64,000 nt of DNA. It comes from Collimonas fungivorans (lineage in GTDB: Bacteria > Pseudomonadota > Gammaproteobacteria > Burkholderiales > Burkholderiaceae_D). The position numbers were made by a program, and so were the translations under genes. The notes under the pieces were generated by a model, which made no database searches, was not told the DNA's origin, and saw nothing but the letters and a program-made list of their open reading frames with translations. Below, piece after piece: positions 42,511 to 51,308 of the stretch (position 1 is the stretch's first letter; the number at the start of each line of letters is the position of its first letter). The stretch is from positions 3,038,001 through 3,102,000 of the forward strand of contig NZ_CP013232.1 of NCBI RefSeq assembly GCF_001584145.1. The letters are read 5' to 3'.

Positions 42511-42831
42511 ATGTCGAAACAAGCCGGAACTAGAGCAAATCAAAAATGCCCCAGCGAGGTATTTTTTGTTCGCGAGACGATCGCGATTCGTCAAAGAATA
42601 TCCCCACGCAACGGGGATAACTGCTCCTCATCCAATTTGGCAAAATCTTCAGGCGATACGCCGTCAGACTGCTGCCGATCTTGTCGCTATCCAGGCCGGC
42701 TTTGACTTCGTGCCGATTTAACGGACGAGATCACTTGCAGAAGATTCGGATGTCTGCTGAAAAATTGCCAGGCCGACACCAATTTCCGGCGTATAGTTGC
42801 TGTTCTGGCAAACTAGAATGGTTTCGTTTAT
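42511..42831. other. Gap with one CRISPR-like palindrome
   Basis: No convincing gene. At about 42596..42624, a segment containing TCCCCACGCAACGGGGATAA resembles a type I-E CRISPR repeat, but it occurs once only. The end of the gap should carry the promoter of the HEPN operon. Confidence 0.45.
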
Positions 42832-43635
42832 ATGTTACAACTCTATTCAGGTAGTGGATCGGGTGAAATTGATCTTCAGGGGCCAGCATTACCAGATAAT
42901 CAATGGCAACGCTTAAGGTCATCAATAGTCAAGCTACTCCGACATAAAGGCAGTTTTGAATCCGCCGACAAGTTGGAGTCCGTGCCCTTCACAGTGGAAG
43001 CCGCGACGAATTCCTTTGGGGACGATTTTTGCGTTTTGCTCGCCACAGTCGGTTTCGAAGACTATGCGCAACTTGGTGAACAGATTGGTGACCGCAATTC
43101 AGAACATACCTATCGGCTGATCGCGAACGCCACCACTGACCTGCTGCCCAGCGGCTATATCCGGTTCATCGCTGTCCGGTTGAATACTGACGATATGCCG
43201 AATGCCGTCGAATCACCCGACCTGAGTATTTTGTCGAGCACGGTGGAACGTGCGCTTGAGGATGCTGACAAGTTGATCGCTTCCGGCCAAGGTGCAACAA
43301 GCGCGTTGGATCGGGTACATACGGCATTGCATGGATATTTGAATGTCCTTTGCCGTGAGGCCGGCATTGCAGTTGATCCCGGCGAAAAAATGACGTCAGT
43401 CTTCAAGAAATTCCGAGAACAGCACCCCAAGCTCTTGTACGACGGACCTCGATCAAATGAGGTTGGGATGGTCTTCAAAGGCGCTGCCACGATCATCGAA
43501 GCCGTTAACACACTAAGAAACAATGCCAGCGTTGCACACCCTAATGAGGAAGTCATGCCTCAAGCCGAAGCGATGTTTCTCATCAATTTGATCCGATCCC
43601 TGCTGCATTTCATCGAAATGAAAGTGCGTGAATAA
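42832..43635 (+). CDS. Abi_C-like HEPN protein, first gene of a three-gene operon
   Basis: 267 residues. The C-terminal half (about 155-265) looks like the abortive-infection C-terminal domain: helices with DRVHTALHGYLNVLCREAG, then TLRNNASVAHPNEE holding an RxxxxxxH motif (Arg229, His236), the HEPN ribonuclease signature, then INLIRSLLHFIE. The N-terminal half is unassigned. HEPN proteins with this motif are often metal-independent RNases in toxin-antitoxin or phage-defence systems. The next gene starts three bases after the stop. Confidence 0.75.
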   Translation: MLQLYSGSGSGEIDLQGPALPDNQWQRLRSSIVKLLRHKGSFESADKLESVPFTVEAATNSFGDDFCVLLATVGFEDYAQLGEQIGDRNSEHTYRLIANATTDLLPSGYIRFIAVRLNTDDMPNAVESPDLSILSSTVERALEDADKLIASGQGATSALDRVHTALHGYLNVLCREAGIAVDPGEKMTSVFKKFREQHPKLLYDGPRSNEVGMVFKGAATIIEAVNTLRNNASVAHPNEEVMPQAEAMFLINLIRSLLHFIEMKVRE

Positions 43636-43637
43636 CT

Positions 43638-44438
43638 ATGGCTAATCTGCCCTGCCTTGCTTCGGCCGAACTTGAGGCAGCTTGCAAAGTGCTTGGTGAT
43701 ACTACAAATGGGCTGTCTGGAAACGAGATCGGGCATCTACTGCTGGAAATTGGTGTGGCCGACACCGCCCCCTCCATGACGAAGTGGAAGCGTCTTTACA
43801 ATGCACTGGTAGAGAAGCAAAACCAAGTCAAAGCTGGAAACTTTGTGATTCAGTTCATCAACAAGGCCATGACCCCAGTTAGGTATGTATCGGCACCGGA
43901 ACTGTTTCGCTGGCGGCGGGACGGTCTTAATGTTGCTCTTGCCTTTGCAGGCTATAGGGTGCGCGAGGATGGACTAGTCGCGCATGCTACGCGAGAATCA
44001 ACTATAGATGGTGCCCGTGCTCGCGCTGGCCGTTTGCGTTCATTACTTGAAAGCCGCGGCATCCACGCCGAGGTATTTAAGTATTGTAAGGCAGAGCTAC
44101 TTGAAGAAAACTACTTTCATGCAGTACTTGAAGCTGTGAAGGGTGTCGCGGAGCGATTGCGACTCATGTCAGGGCTTGGCTCTGATGGTGCTGAACTCGT
44201 GAACGCTGTGTTTTCGGTTAAGTCGCCAATCTTAGCCATTAATTCACTCAAGACTGACACCGAGCTGAGCGAGCAGAAAGGAATCGCTAACATGCTGGTT
44301 GGCATTTTCGGTGCGATTCGGAACCCCGTCGCACATGCGCCGAAGACTACCTGGGCAATGCCGGAACAGGATGCAATCGATGTGTTTGGAATCCTGTCTT
44401 ATGTTCATCGTAAACTAGACGGGGCTACAAAGATATGA
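43638..44438 (+). CDS. TIGR02391/Ymh-like HEPN protein, second gene of the operon
   Basis: 266 residues. The C-terminal domain (about 150-260) ends with NMLVGIFGAIRNPVAHAPK, an RNxxxH HEPN motif (Arg228, His233), typical of TIGR02391 (Ymh) proteins. The N-terminal part resembles a swapped winged-helix segment (GLSGNEIGHLLLEIG, MTKWKRLYNALVEKQ). Function is not established for the family, but the motif predicts RNase activity or nucleotide binding. It overlaps the following gene by four bases (ATGA), so the two are translationally coupled. Confidence 0.78.
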   Translation: MANLPCLASAELEAACKVLGDTTNGLSGNEIGHLLLEIGVADTAPSMTKWKRLYNALVEKQNQVKAGNFVIQFINKAMTPVRYVSAPELFRWRRDGLNVALAFAGYRVREDGLVAHATRESTIDGARARAGRLRSLLESRGIHAEVFKYCKAELLEENYFHAVLEAVKGVAERLRLMSGLGSDGAELVNAVFSVKSPILAINSLKTDTELSEQKGIANMLVGIFGAIRNPVAHAPKTTWAMPEQDAIDVFGILSYVHRKLDGATKI

Positions 44439-45067
44439 AGCGACGAACACTGCTACCGCTATCTGACTACCAACGAATTTATCAGGTCATCTATAGCGTT
44501 CTTGAGGCATCGGGGATTGCCGTCACGCACCGTGCCTGCATTTTCTTTGCTTTGGTTGGAGCGAACATTCTACGAACGCACCACGCCCTTTCAGCGACGA
44601 TCAGTGCTGGCTGTATGGCGCTCATGGTTGACGAGCAGCAAGCGAACGTCGTTGTGTATGGCCGTGACGAAAACGGCATATTTGTGAACAATGAAACGGC
44701 GTTTCATGCATGGGTTGAATGCGATGGCTGGCTGATCGATTTCATGGCCCCTATCATGGGTGTCGCATTGCGCCAAGACGGCATTGATTGGCCAGTTCCT
44801 CGTCGGATGTTGCAAAAGCATTTGGATGATCGAAAAAACAGTCTCGGCGAGATTCAGCAGGTTGGCGAGTTCTTTGTCAACCACGATCACGCCCTTACTG
44901 AGTCGCTCATCGATGGCCAGGGCGTTCAGTTTCTTGATCTTATGAATGCTTGCGTGACTTGGTATCGCAGGCCGCCGAAGCCACTCAGGGAAATTGCATT
45001 GGCAGACAGCCATGGCCCGACGAAGAAACTAACGCTGCGTGCACCCTCGATAGACGGCGTTTGGTAA
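44435..45067 (+). CDS. DUF2026-like cysteine protease / transglutaminase-fold protein
   Basis: 210 residues. RACIFFALVGANIL, then NETAFHAWVECDGWLIDFMAP, gives a Cys35-His91-Asp102 triad in the order seen in transglutaminase, arylamine acetyltransferase and papain-like folds. I believe this is the DUF2026 family, which has no known function. As the third gene of a coupled operon with two HEPN proteins it could process or modify one of them. The family assignment is from memory of motifs; the triad is seen directly. Confidence 0.72.
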   Translation: MKRRTLLPLSDYQRIYQVIYSVLEASGIAVTHRACIFFALVGANILRTHHALSATISAGCMALMVDEQQANVVVYGRDENGIFVNNETAFHAWVECDGWLIDFMAPIMGVALRQDGIDWPVPRRMLQKHLDDRKNSLGEIQQVGEFFVNHDHALTESLIDGQGVQFLDLMNACVTWYRRPPKPLREIALADSHGPTKKLTLRAPSIDGVW

Positions 45068-45512
45068 TCGCGTCGACTCTTGTCCGTGGGATCAACAATG
45101 GCATCGACCCAACATGCAATTATCTGTACTAGTTCAGACTTGACGTGACAGATACTATCGGACCACCGGCAGGTTTCGCCCCAAAGCGGAAGTTCGGCTT
45201 TTAAAGATCTGTGAACGATCAGTAGTTGATGTGTATTAGTTCAAACTCAATCTAACAGGAAGTGCCCGGTCAAGTCTAGATCGATCAGGGGTGCGACTGG
45301 CCGTATTCGGCCGCATCTTCTTGACACTCTTCATATGCGCCATTCACCACATTTTTGGAGAGCATGTAGTCATTAGCGGACAGACGCAAACATTTCAATG
45401 TGCCGCGCATTGAAGCATATGTTGAAACTGATCAGAACTCAGACTCAGTTCAGCGTAGGCCGAATAATGCCATAAGGCAAGCTTTGGGAGATAAACGGAA
45501 CGCGTGCACTGG
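45068..45512. other. Gap between the HEPN operon and the membrane gene, no supported gene
   Basis: 445 bases where the rightward HEPN operon and the leftward T6SS-linked block converge. Only short frames without ribosome sites. No clear terminator hairpin was found. Confidence 0.4.
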
Positions 45513-46382
45513 TCATACCCCCAATGCTGCTTTGAGTCCTGCTTGTGCTCTTCCACATGTATGCCACAATTCAGGAACGATATTGCAAAGAACTTCAACA
45601 TGAAAAAGTAAAATAGTAATCTCTTCGGCTGACAAGGGCAGAAACGCAAGTTCAGTAACCCACTCCCCAACAAATTTACACCAGCCTGGTAGCTCTGGAT
45701 AAGCCGCTGCCGCAGCTATCCACTTGATGGCCGGAGATAATTTCTCGGTTGATGAAATATACAAACCACATCCAAGCAGGGAGAAAGCAAAAATAGCTAG
45801 CGCCCCACAGGAATGACTATTTAGACGAGAAGCACTTCGCTTCCTTCCTTCAATAAGAAAAATCCGCGAAGATGACTCTGCAGGAAAAACCCTTCCAAGC
45901 AACGTAAAAGTTTCGTCAAAAAAAGGGAAAGTAGTCCAATGAACTGCAGCGCCAGTCAGCGTAAAAAATATCACCAATAGTAGTGCGATGAATGACAGCA
46001 CCAACAGCCACATTGCGGGATAAAAGAGTAACGTGCAAATACTGACGGTCACCTCAAAATATTGCGGCGGCAGTTTCATCGCTTGAGCAACAAAGAATCT
46101 AGCGGGGAAAATTGCGAGCAACAGCACTAATGCGTGCAACAACGCCAAGACAGGCCGACCAATAGGGGAGTCCCAACCGGCGCGCAGATAGGGGCTGCAC
46201 CACACTGCAAAACCAGCTGCAAAAGATATGCTCGCTAAAAGTGCACAAATCTCAAAAACAAGAACGAATTTCGCATTTATTAGGAAGATGATGAATCCGA
46301 TAACTGCAAACGTAGTTCCAAGAAAATAACAACGGGAAGTGAACGTTAAATTTTTCCCGTAGTTAATCAGATTAAAGCGCAT
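45513..46382 (-). CDS. Multi-helix membrane protein, unknown function
   Basis: 289 residues with about six hydrophobic segments (for example TTFAVIGFIIFLINAKFVL and LLFYPAMWLLVLSFIALLLV) and a soluble C-terminal third. No family recognised. It is the last gene of the leftward series that begins with vgrG. The C-terminal region is Cys-containing (CKFVGEW, VLCNIVPELWHTC). A role as an immunity or accessory protein is possible but not shown. Confidence 0.6.
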   Translation of the reverse strand: MRFNLINYGKNLTFTSRCYFLGTTFAVIGFIIFLINAKFVLVFEICALLASISFAAGFAVWCSPYLRAGWDSPIGRPVLALLHALVLLLAIFPARFFVAQAMKLPPQYFEVTVSICTLLFYPAMWLLVLSFIALLLVIFFTLTGAAVHWTTFPFFDETFTLLGRVFPAESSSRIFLIEGRKRSASRLNSHSCGALAIFAFSLLGCGLYISSTEKLSPAIKWIAAAAAYPELPGWCKFVGEWVTELAFLPLSAEEITILLFHVEVLCNIVPELWHTCGRAQAGLKAALGV

Positions 46383-46488
46383 ATGAATTTTTGTAATTTT
46401 GTAATTCGGAATAGCAAGTTACTAGAAACGATGTCGGGTAATAGTCAGTATCGGACTAAACATTTGAGTCGACGATGATTCGTCTGGA

Positions 46489-47211
46489 TCACGCCGGACA
46501 TTTCATCTTTCGTAACTGTATGGAGTAAAGCAACTGCGGTTTATCGCCGACAGTCAATACATGGACAGACGCGGCATCCGTGATGGCAGTGAACTTGTCA
46601 GAGCGATCCAGTAGCAGGCCGCTGATTACTGTACCGTCTAGGAGCTTTGCTGTTGTAATCACGGAATTTCCTTTTCTCAAATCACATATTTGCAATGTGA
46701 TGTTGTCGGCCCCAGCTGAATATGCAGCTTTGATCCAGGGAGAAAGAAGAAGTGACAAACAGAGGATCAAAGACCCACTCATAATGATCGTCGCACTGAA
46801 CAGTCCGACGGATTTTTCAACGGTAAATTTCTCAAACCAATTGTCAAATTTCATAGACAATCGTGAACGCTTCCCAATAGTTTGATTCTTTCGCGTCAGA
46901 CTCAGAAAAAAAACATAAACTCCCGCAAGAATGATGATAATTGCTGCCGCTTCCCAATGGGTAAATACCCCCAAAAATCCAACAAATGCCGTCCGTTGCA
47001 GTGAGACTGGTGAAAATGGTCCATCTAACCCAAGCCGCCCCCAATATCCCGAGTAATAAGCCTCTCCCGCAATCCATGCCTGTATCCCCAACAAGGTGAT
47101 AACAAACGCGAGCCATTTGACAAAATCAACCGAAGGCTTTTGTGCGGTTGCCGGCTTTGAAGCGCGATTTTTTCTTAAGGCTGTTTTAGGAATATTTGTC
47201 GTGTTTGCCAT
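46489..47211 (-). CDS. Membrane protein with C-terminal extracytoplasmic domain, unknown function
   Basis: 240 residues. A basic N-terminal tail, three hydrophobic segments (about 32-50, 88-105, 140-160) and a C-terminal soluble part of about 75 residues (DNITLQICDLRKGNSVITTAKLLDG). No family recognised. Its neighbour at 45513 is also a membrane protein on the same strand; the pair may act together. Confidence 0.6.
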   Translation of the reverse strand: MANTTNIPKTALRKNRASKPATAQKPSVDFVKWLAFVITLLGIQAWIAGEAYYSGYWGRLGLDGPFSPVSLQRTAFVGFLGVFTHWEAAAIIIILAGVYVFFLSLTRKNQTIGKRSRLSMKFDNWFEKFTVEKSVGLFSATIIMSGSLILCLSLLLSPWIKAAYSAGADNITLQICDLRKGNSVITTAKLLDGTVISGLLLDRSDKFTAITDAASVHVLTVGDKPQLLYSIQLRKMKCPA

Positions 47212-47384
47212 TCGAATTTTCTGGTAATTTTTTTGAAAGGAAAGCTACGCAAGCAATCTAGCATAAAGTACAACTATCGCAGACCAATTCACATAGACAG
47301 CACCGAGATCCCAGAAAATGGTGGGATTACCGTGACGAAAAGTAACGCACCTTGTATCGTATTTAGGCAGGCCCGGCGCAACAT

Positions 47385-48581
47385 CTAACCGACATCGCGA
47401 TCTTGGTCCGTAATAACCGGCTCAGACATGGCTAGCTGGACGGCAAATAGCATTTGCTTCGCAGCGTGTTTAGGCAAGTGAGGTACATCGGTCAATTCCG
47501 CAACAAACGCTCGTCGGGCCTGGACCGCCAGTGCAAACGCCTGCTTTTCGCCGTATTTGGCAATAGAAAATCCCTTGGTGCGGTTTAGCTTCCCCGCTTG
47601 CTTGGGCGCGTAGGCGACCCAGGCTTCGCGCCTCTTGCCGTCTACCACCTCACGCCGGAGATAAACGCCGGCCACACCGCTGGTATTCGCTGCCGGGATG
47701 CGTGTAACAGCTTGGGCCTTACTAATGGCCGGTAACGCAACAAAAGTCTGATCGCGCCAGATTTTGGCTGCTTCCAATGCAGCCGTCGTGCCACCATAGA
47801 TGCCATCGGCAAAGGATTTTCTGTAGCTGCGACCTTGACGCACGATGCTGACACGAAAACCGCTGCGTTCAGTCGCACCGATGTAGCGGCTGATATAGGG
47901 CTCCCCACTGCTTGTCGCTTTCTGGAGCGCTTGCTCTGCTGCGATCTCTGCCGCCGTTTGTTTCTTTGCTGCCAGTTGCGCAACATGCTGATCTTTGGCG
48001 ATGCGTTTCGCAGCGCGTTGCTTGCGTCGTTCTTCCGGCGCACGCAACTTGGCTTCAAGCTGCTCAATATCCGCTGCGGAGCTAATCGGCTCTGGCTGCT
48101 GCTCTGGTTTGTAGAGTGTATTGCCAAGAGCTGCCAGCCCCTGTTCACGGGCAGCAATAGCGCGTTGCTTGGCGCCAGCTTCACCATAGGTCTGGACTAA
48201 AAAACTTTGAATACGGGTTTTACCATTGCCTAAGGGGATACGGGCAGCCCAGGCGTGCGATTCCGGCTCACCGCGACTATTTTTGCGCTTGGCATGTGTT
48301 TTATGGAAGACGCCAGAAATACCCGAGCTATTGTTGATGCGTACTATTGCGCAAAATTGCGCCATAGACATAGGCGGGTGCGCGGCAATGATAGTGTCAC
48401 GCCAGGCTTGAGCCAGTTTCAACGTCGTCTGTTCGCCGCCACAGCGGTTCTCATAGAATCGCTTTGTGTACGATTTACCGTTGCGCCTAATCATCACCAC
48501 CACGTAATAGCTTTTTACCTGGGAATGAAACATCCGAAAAATACCGATCTGATCAGGTGTATGTCGAACTGCTGAGACCAT
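47385..48581 (-). CDS. AP2-domain-like repeat protein
   Basis: 398 residues with four related units: IGIFRMFHSQVKSYYVVVMI to RDTIIA; SGISGVFHK to GLAALG; SRYIGATERSGFRVSIV to RDQTFVALP; SGVAGVYLRREV to RAFVAEL. Units 1 and 3 resemble each other (RRNGKSYTKRF against RQGRSYRKSF, ending WRD), as do 2 and 4, so it is a duplicated pair separated by an Ala/Lys/Gln-rich helical linker. This is the pattern of bacterial AP2/ERF-like DNA-binding proteins, often linked to mobile elements. AAGGTAACG precedes the ATG. It is 41 bases downstream of the thiolase-fold gene. Confidence 0.7.
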   Translation of the reverse strand: MVSAVRHTPDQIGIFRMFHSQVKSYYVVVMIRRNGKSYTKRFYENRCGGEQTTLKLAQAWRDTIIAAHPPMSMAQFCAIVRINNSSGISGVFHKTHAKRKNSRGEPESHAWAARIPLGNGKTRIQSFLVQTYGEAGAKQRAIAAREQGLAALGNTLYKPEQQPEPISSAADIEQLEAKLRAPEERRKQRAAKRIAKDQHVAQLAAKKQTAAEIAAEQALQKATSSGEPYISRYIGATERSGFRVSIVRQGRSYRKSFADGIYGGTTAALEAAKIWRDQTFVALPAISKAQAVTRIPAANTSGVAGVYLRREVVDGKRREAWVAYAPKQAGKLNRTKGFSIAKYGEKQAFALAVQARRAFVAELTDVPHLPKHAAKQMLFAVQLAMSEPVITDQDRDVG

Positions 48582-48622
48582 CGTTACCTTGGGCTATCGC
48601 CGCTTCATCAGTTGTAAATTTT

Positions 48623-50008
48623 TTATACAGTATCCGGCATAATCACCATTGCTGTAGTTTGTCGCACGTTGGCGACGCTGACAAATAGTGCCGCTTGTTC
48701 TGTTGTCGCGGCCATCTCGGCAGCTAGCGCAATATGAATGAGATCCGAGGCCGCGCCGAAGGACCCGGCAAGTGCCATCGGTGCGATCCGCTGGGACAAC
48801 GGATCCAGGTTGGGTAATACCTTTTCCATGGCATGTATTACTTCCTGGCTGCGCGGCATGCGGTGATCCGTATCACTGATTACGATACCTATCTTGTCTG
48901 CCGTGGTTTGTGCAGCGGCCATCGCTTCGGTGATGCAGGTAACCAACGTGCCGGAATCAAGTTTTCCTTTGGTGCCGCGATCCTCGGTCCGCTGCCCTCG
49001 ATGGACTGTGCCAAGCGTACAACCGTCGACGAGTTCCGAAGCCTGAGCATAAGCAGCATCCACAAGCAACAAGCCGGCCGCACCTTCGGCCGGCACGAAA
49101 CCGTCCGGTGTCCTGTTGGAAAACACCTGGTCCAGTGCCAACGACGTAAGCAATTCGTCAGGGTTCACCAGGCTGTCGGCTGCCAACAGCAACACGTAAG
49201 GCATTTTGCTTGGACTCATATGCTGCTGCAAGGCATTCACGACACCATAAGCACTCTCTGTTGCAGCAGGCAACAATTGCAAGTCGTAATCCACATTGCG
49301 CCAGAGTGAATGCGTCCAGGCTATCGAGAAACTGAGACGCGTTTCATTGTTTAATGGCAGCGCCTCCGGGACCAGCCAATAGACCTTAGCCGGAGCAGTG
49401 GTAGAACGAGCTAAGTCCGCTTGCTGATCGAACAAGGTATTAAGCACGGTCACCAACATCGCTGACACTCGCATAGCGCGAGAGCGAGTCTCTACAGGAT
49501 AATTGAGTATTTCCAAGGGTAACTCTTCGACAACGGCCGCATGAACTGGGTGTCCATCTTCATTTCGTATGATCTTGTCGGGACGAAAAGCCCTCTCTTG
49601 TTTCCGACTACGAGTAACCGTCGCGCTGGCGTCGCCGAAAGGTGTTACTAAACCCCATGCGCCGATGCGCAGCTTCCCAGTCAGCGACGTAGTTGGAGTA
49701 GATTTTGAGAGCGGCGACGATTGGACATTCGCAGCATCCGCTACTGCCGGACTTGACGCTACTGAGGAGGTGAAGACATGCAATCCGATCCAACCAATCA
49801 AGGTCAGTATCGTCGACGGCAGCAGCGTCATCGTTATGACGCTTTGAGTACCGGTCATACCCAGACTTCCGAGATATTGGTATAAATTATTCAGTGAGAA
49901 TAACGGAAGCAACAATATCCAAAACGCAGTCAGCAATAAAAAAGTGACGAGCCACGTGATCCCACGTACAACACCATTGGATGAAACAAAGAACGCTGGC
50001 AGTTTCAA
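48623..50008 (-). CDS. Membrane-anchored thiolase/beta-ketoacyl-synthase-fold protein of the T6SS module
   Basis: 461 residues. Two N-terminal helices (about 15-37 and 57-80) are followed by a soluble domain with ketosynthase-like elements: VLLLAADSLVNP, AEGAAGLLLVDAAYA and LAGSFGAASDLIHIALA. The usual catalytic Cys is not obvious, so it may be a non-enzymatic member. Similar proteins accompany VgrG/PAAR cassettes in Burkholderiales and are annotated as oxoacyl-synthase-like. It begins four bases after the PAAR stop, so both are probably translated from one message. Confidence 0.65.
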   Translation of the reverse strand: MKLPAFFVSSNGVVRGITWLVTFLLLTAFWILLLPLFSLNNLYQYLGSLGMTGTQSVITMTLLPSTILTLIGWIGLHVFTSSVASSPAVADAANVQSSPLSKSTPTTSLTGKLRIGAWGLVTPFGDASATVTRSRKQERAFRPDKIIRNEDGHPVHAAVVEELPLEILNYPVETRSRAMRVSAMLVTVLNTLFDQQADLARSTTAPAKVYWLVPEALPLNNETRLSFSIAWTHSLWRNVDYDLQLLPAATESAYGVVNALQQHMSPSKMPYVLLLAADSLVNPDELLTSLALDQVFSNRTPDGFVPAEGAAGLLLVDAAYAQASELVDGCTLGTVHRGQRTEDRGTKGKLDSGTLVTCITEAMAAAQTTADKIGIVISDTDHRMPRSQEVIHAMEKVLPNLDPLSQRIAPMALAGSFGAASDLIHIALAAEMAATTEQAALFVSVANVRQTTAMVIMPDTV

Positions 50009-50012
50009 AATT

Positions 50013-50279
50013 TTACCCTTGCGAAGCTGTAGGTATACTGGAAATCAAAGCACAACCGCAAGCGCTGTGGTGTCCGTGCAATGCAACCTGGCGACCATCG
50101 ATAGTAAATGTCGGTGAACCCTCAATGATCGGATTTATGCCGTGTCCGGGCATTGGGCAAGTTACCATATCCCCAACGCGGGCAATGCCCAAACCGTGGA
50201 TGAGATGGATCGACGATGCGCTGATGACGACGCCCCCATGTGTGGTTTTGTCGCCCAAGCGAATGATAGAAAGCGCCAT
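50013..50279 (-). CDS. PAAR-domain T6SS spike-tip protein
   Basis: 88 residues. LGDKTTHGGVVISAS, ARVGDMVTCPMPGHG and GRQVALHGHHSACGCALIS carry the conserved metal-binding His and Cys of a single PAAR domain. It sharpens the tip of the VgrG trimer and helps load effectors. It carries no toxin extension, so the effector is the separate upstream gene. Ten bases lie between the immunity gene stop and its ATG. Confidence 0.9.
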   Translation of the reverse strand: MALSIIRLGDKTTHGGVVISASSIHLIHGLGIARVGDMVTCPMPGHGINPIIEGSPTFTIDGRQVALHGHHSACGCALISSIPTASQG

Positions 50280-50288
50280 GTCTTTGGA

Positions 50289-51308
50289 TCAACTACTGAC
50301 AAGCAACCAGATGACATCACGTCCTTGATACTGCGGTAAGCGCTCGCCCTTTTGGAACGCTTGTTTGCCATTGATGTCGTCCAGGACGACCCAATTGCCA
50401 GATTGAGGACACGGCTCACCGGTGGCCGCGCTTGGCTGACTATCTGGGAGAGTTGGTACAACAGCCGGTTTGGCAATTTTGGTTTCAATCGGAAAATATA
50501 ATGACTCTTCTTCCGGTATTGCTCCATCAAAATAGCGAGTGTCTTCCCAGATGAGACGCCAAGTTACAGAAATTGGTTGTCCTACGACATAAGTACCGTC
50601 AGTAACTTCCAATTTCGGCGCGGGCGCCCCCGCCAGCAGGTAATTCATGCAACCATCTTTTACCTGAGGTTCGTATATACCGAAAACCGCCACCTCATCA
50701 TTTGTTTTAATCAATACTTCTGACGTTGGAATCGGAACATCCGGCAGTTGACCAGGTATAGGTAGCTTGGCAAATGTGTCATGCCAAAATGTGGTCCAGC
50801 ATTCTGGTGCAGGAGCATCCGCCATCATAGATTGTATATAACCGGCATCACGTGAGGCTATATCGAACACCTTGATTGCGTCTGTCATTTCATCGACATA
50901 TTTCCCGTCATAGAAATGATCGCCACGTGCTCCGTTATTCACCAATTCGCTGTACCAAGAATTTGCAATGGTTCCCGCATCCCCTAAAATACCTCTGTCG
51001 TTATAGAGCCACACATTCCGGTCACCCTGCAATAGCAGCTCTAATCCTTGTTCATATAGTACTTGGGCTTTAAGAATTTCGGAGTAATACGGTTCCCAAT
51101 AGGTTCCGTCCATTAAACCCTTTGCATGTGGCTCTTCAACTATCTGTTTTTTAAAAATCACTGCAAACGCATCGAAAGCATCGGCGGCTCGTTTCCATGC
51201 CGTGTAACTCGTTCTACGCTTGAGATACCAGAACAATTTTTTGCGGTCGTCAGGCGTCATTTTCCCTGCTGACCACTGAGTTTTAAATATATCGAACAGC
51301 CCCATCAT
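50289..51308 (-). CDS. Imm71/Imm72-like immunity protein
   Basis: 339 residues. DDRKKLFWYLKRRTSYTAWKRAADAF and WEPYYSEILKAQVLYEQGLELLL match what I recall of the Imm71/72 families of polymorphic-toxin immunity proteins. A C-terminal extension (from about 300, CPQSGNWVVLDDINGKQAF to YQGRDVIWLL) resembles the end of other Burkholderiales immunity proteins. Its first ATG overlaps the toxin stop (ATGA); the second ATG at 51305 is better spaced from AAAGGA. Coupling to the toxin gene supports cognate immunity. Confidence 0.72.
   Translation of the reverse strand: MMGLFDIFKTQWSAGKMTPDDRKKLFWYLKRRTSYTAWKRAADAFDAFAVIFKKQIVEEPHAKGLMDGTYWEPYYSEILKAQVLYEQGLELLLQGDRNVWLYNDRGILGDAGTIANSWYSELVNNGARGDHFYDGKYVDEMTDAIKVFDIASRDAGYIQSMMADAPAPECWTTFWHDTFAKLPIPGQLPDVPIPTSEVLIKTNDEVAVFGIYEPQVKDGCMNYLLAGAPAPKLEVTDGTYVVGQPISVTWRLIWEDTRYFDGAIPEEESLYFPIETKIAKPAVVPTLPDSQPSAATGEPCPQSGNWVVLDDINGKQAFQKGERLPQYQGRDVIWLLVSS

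Noticed and set aside
42500..42721. Two overlapping short frames after the second RES gene
   Set aside because: No ribosome site, no recognisable product, and the CRISPR-like palindrome lies inside them.
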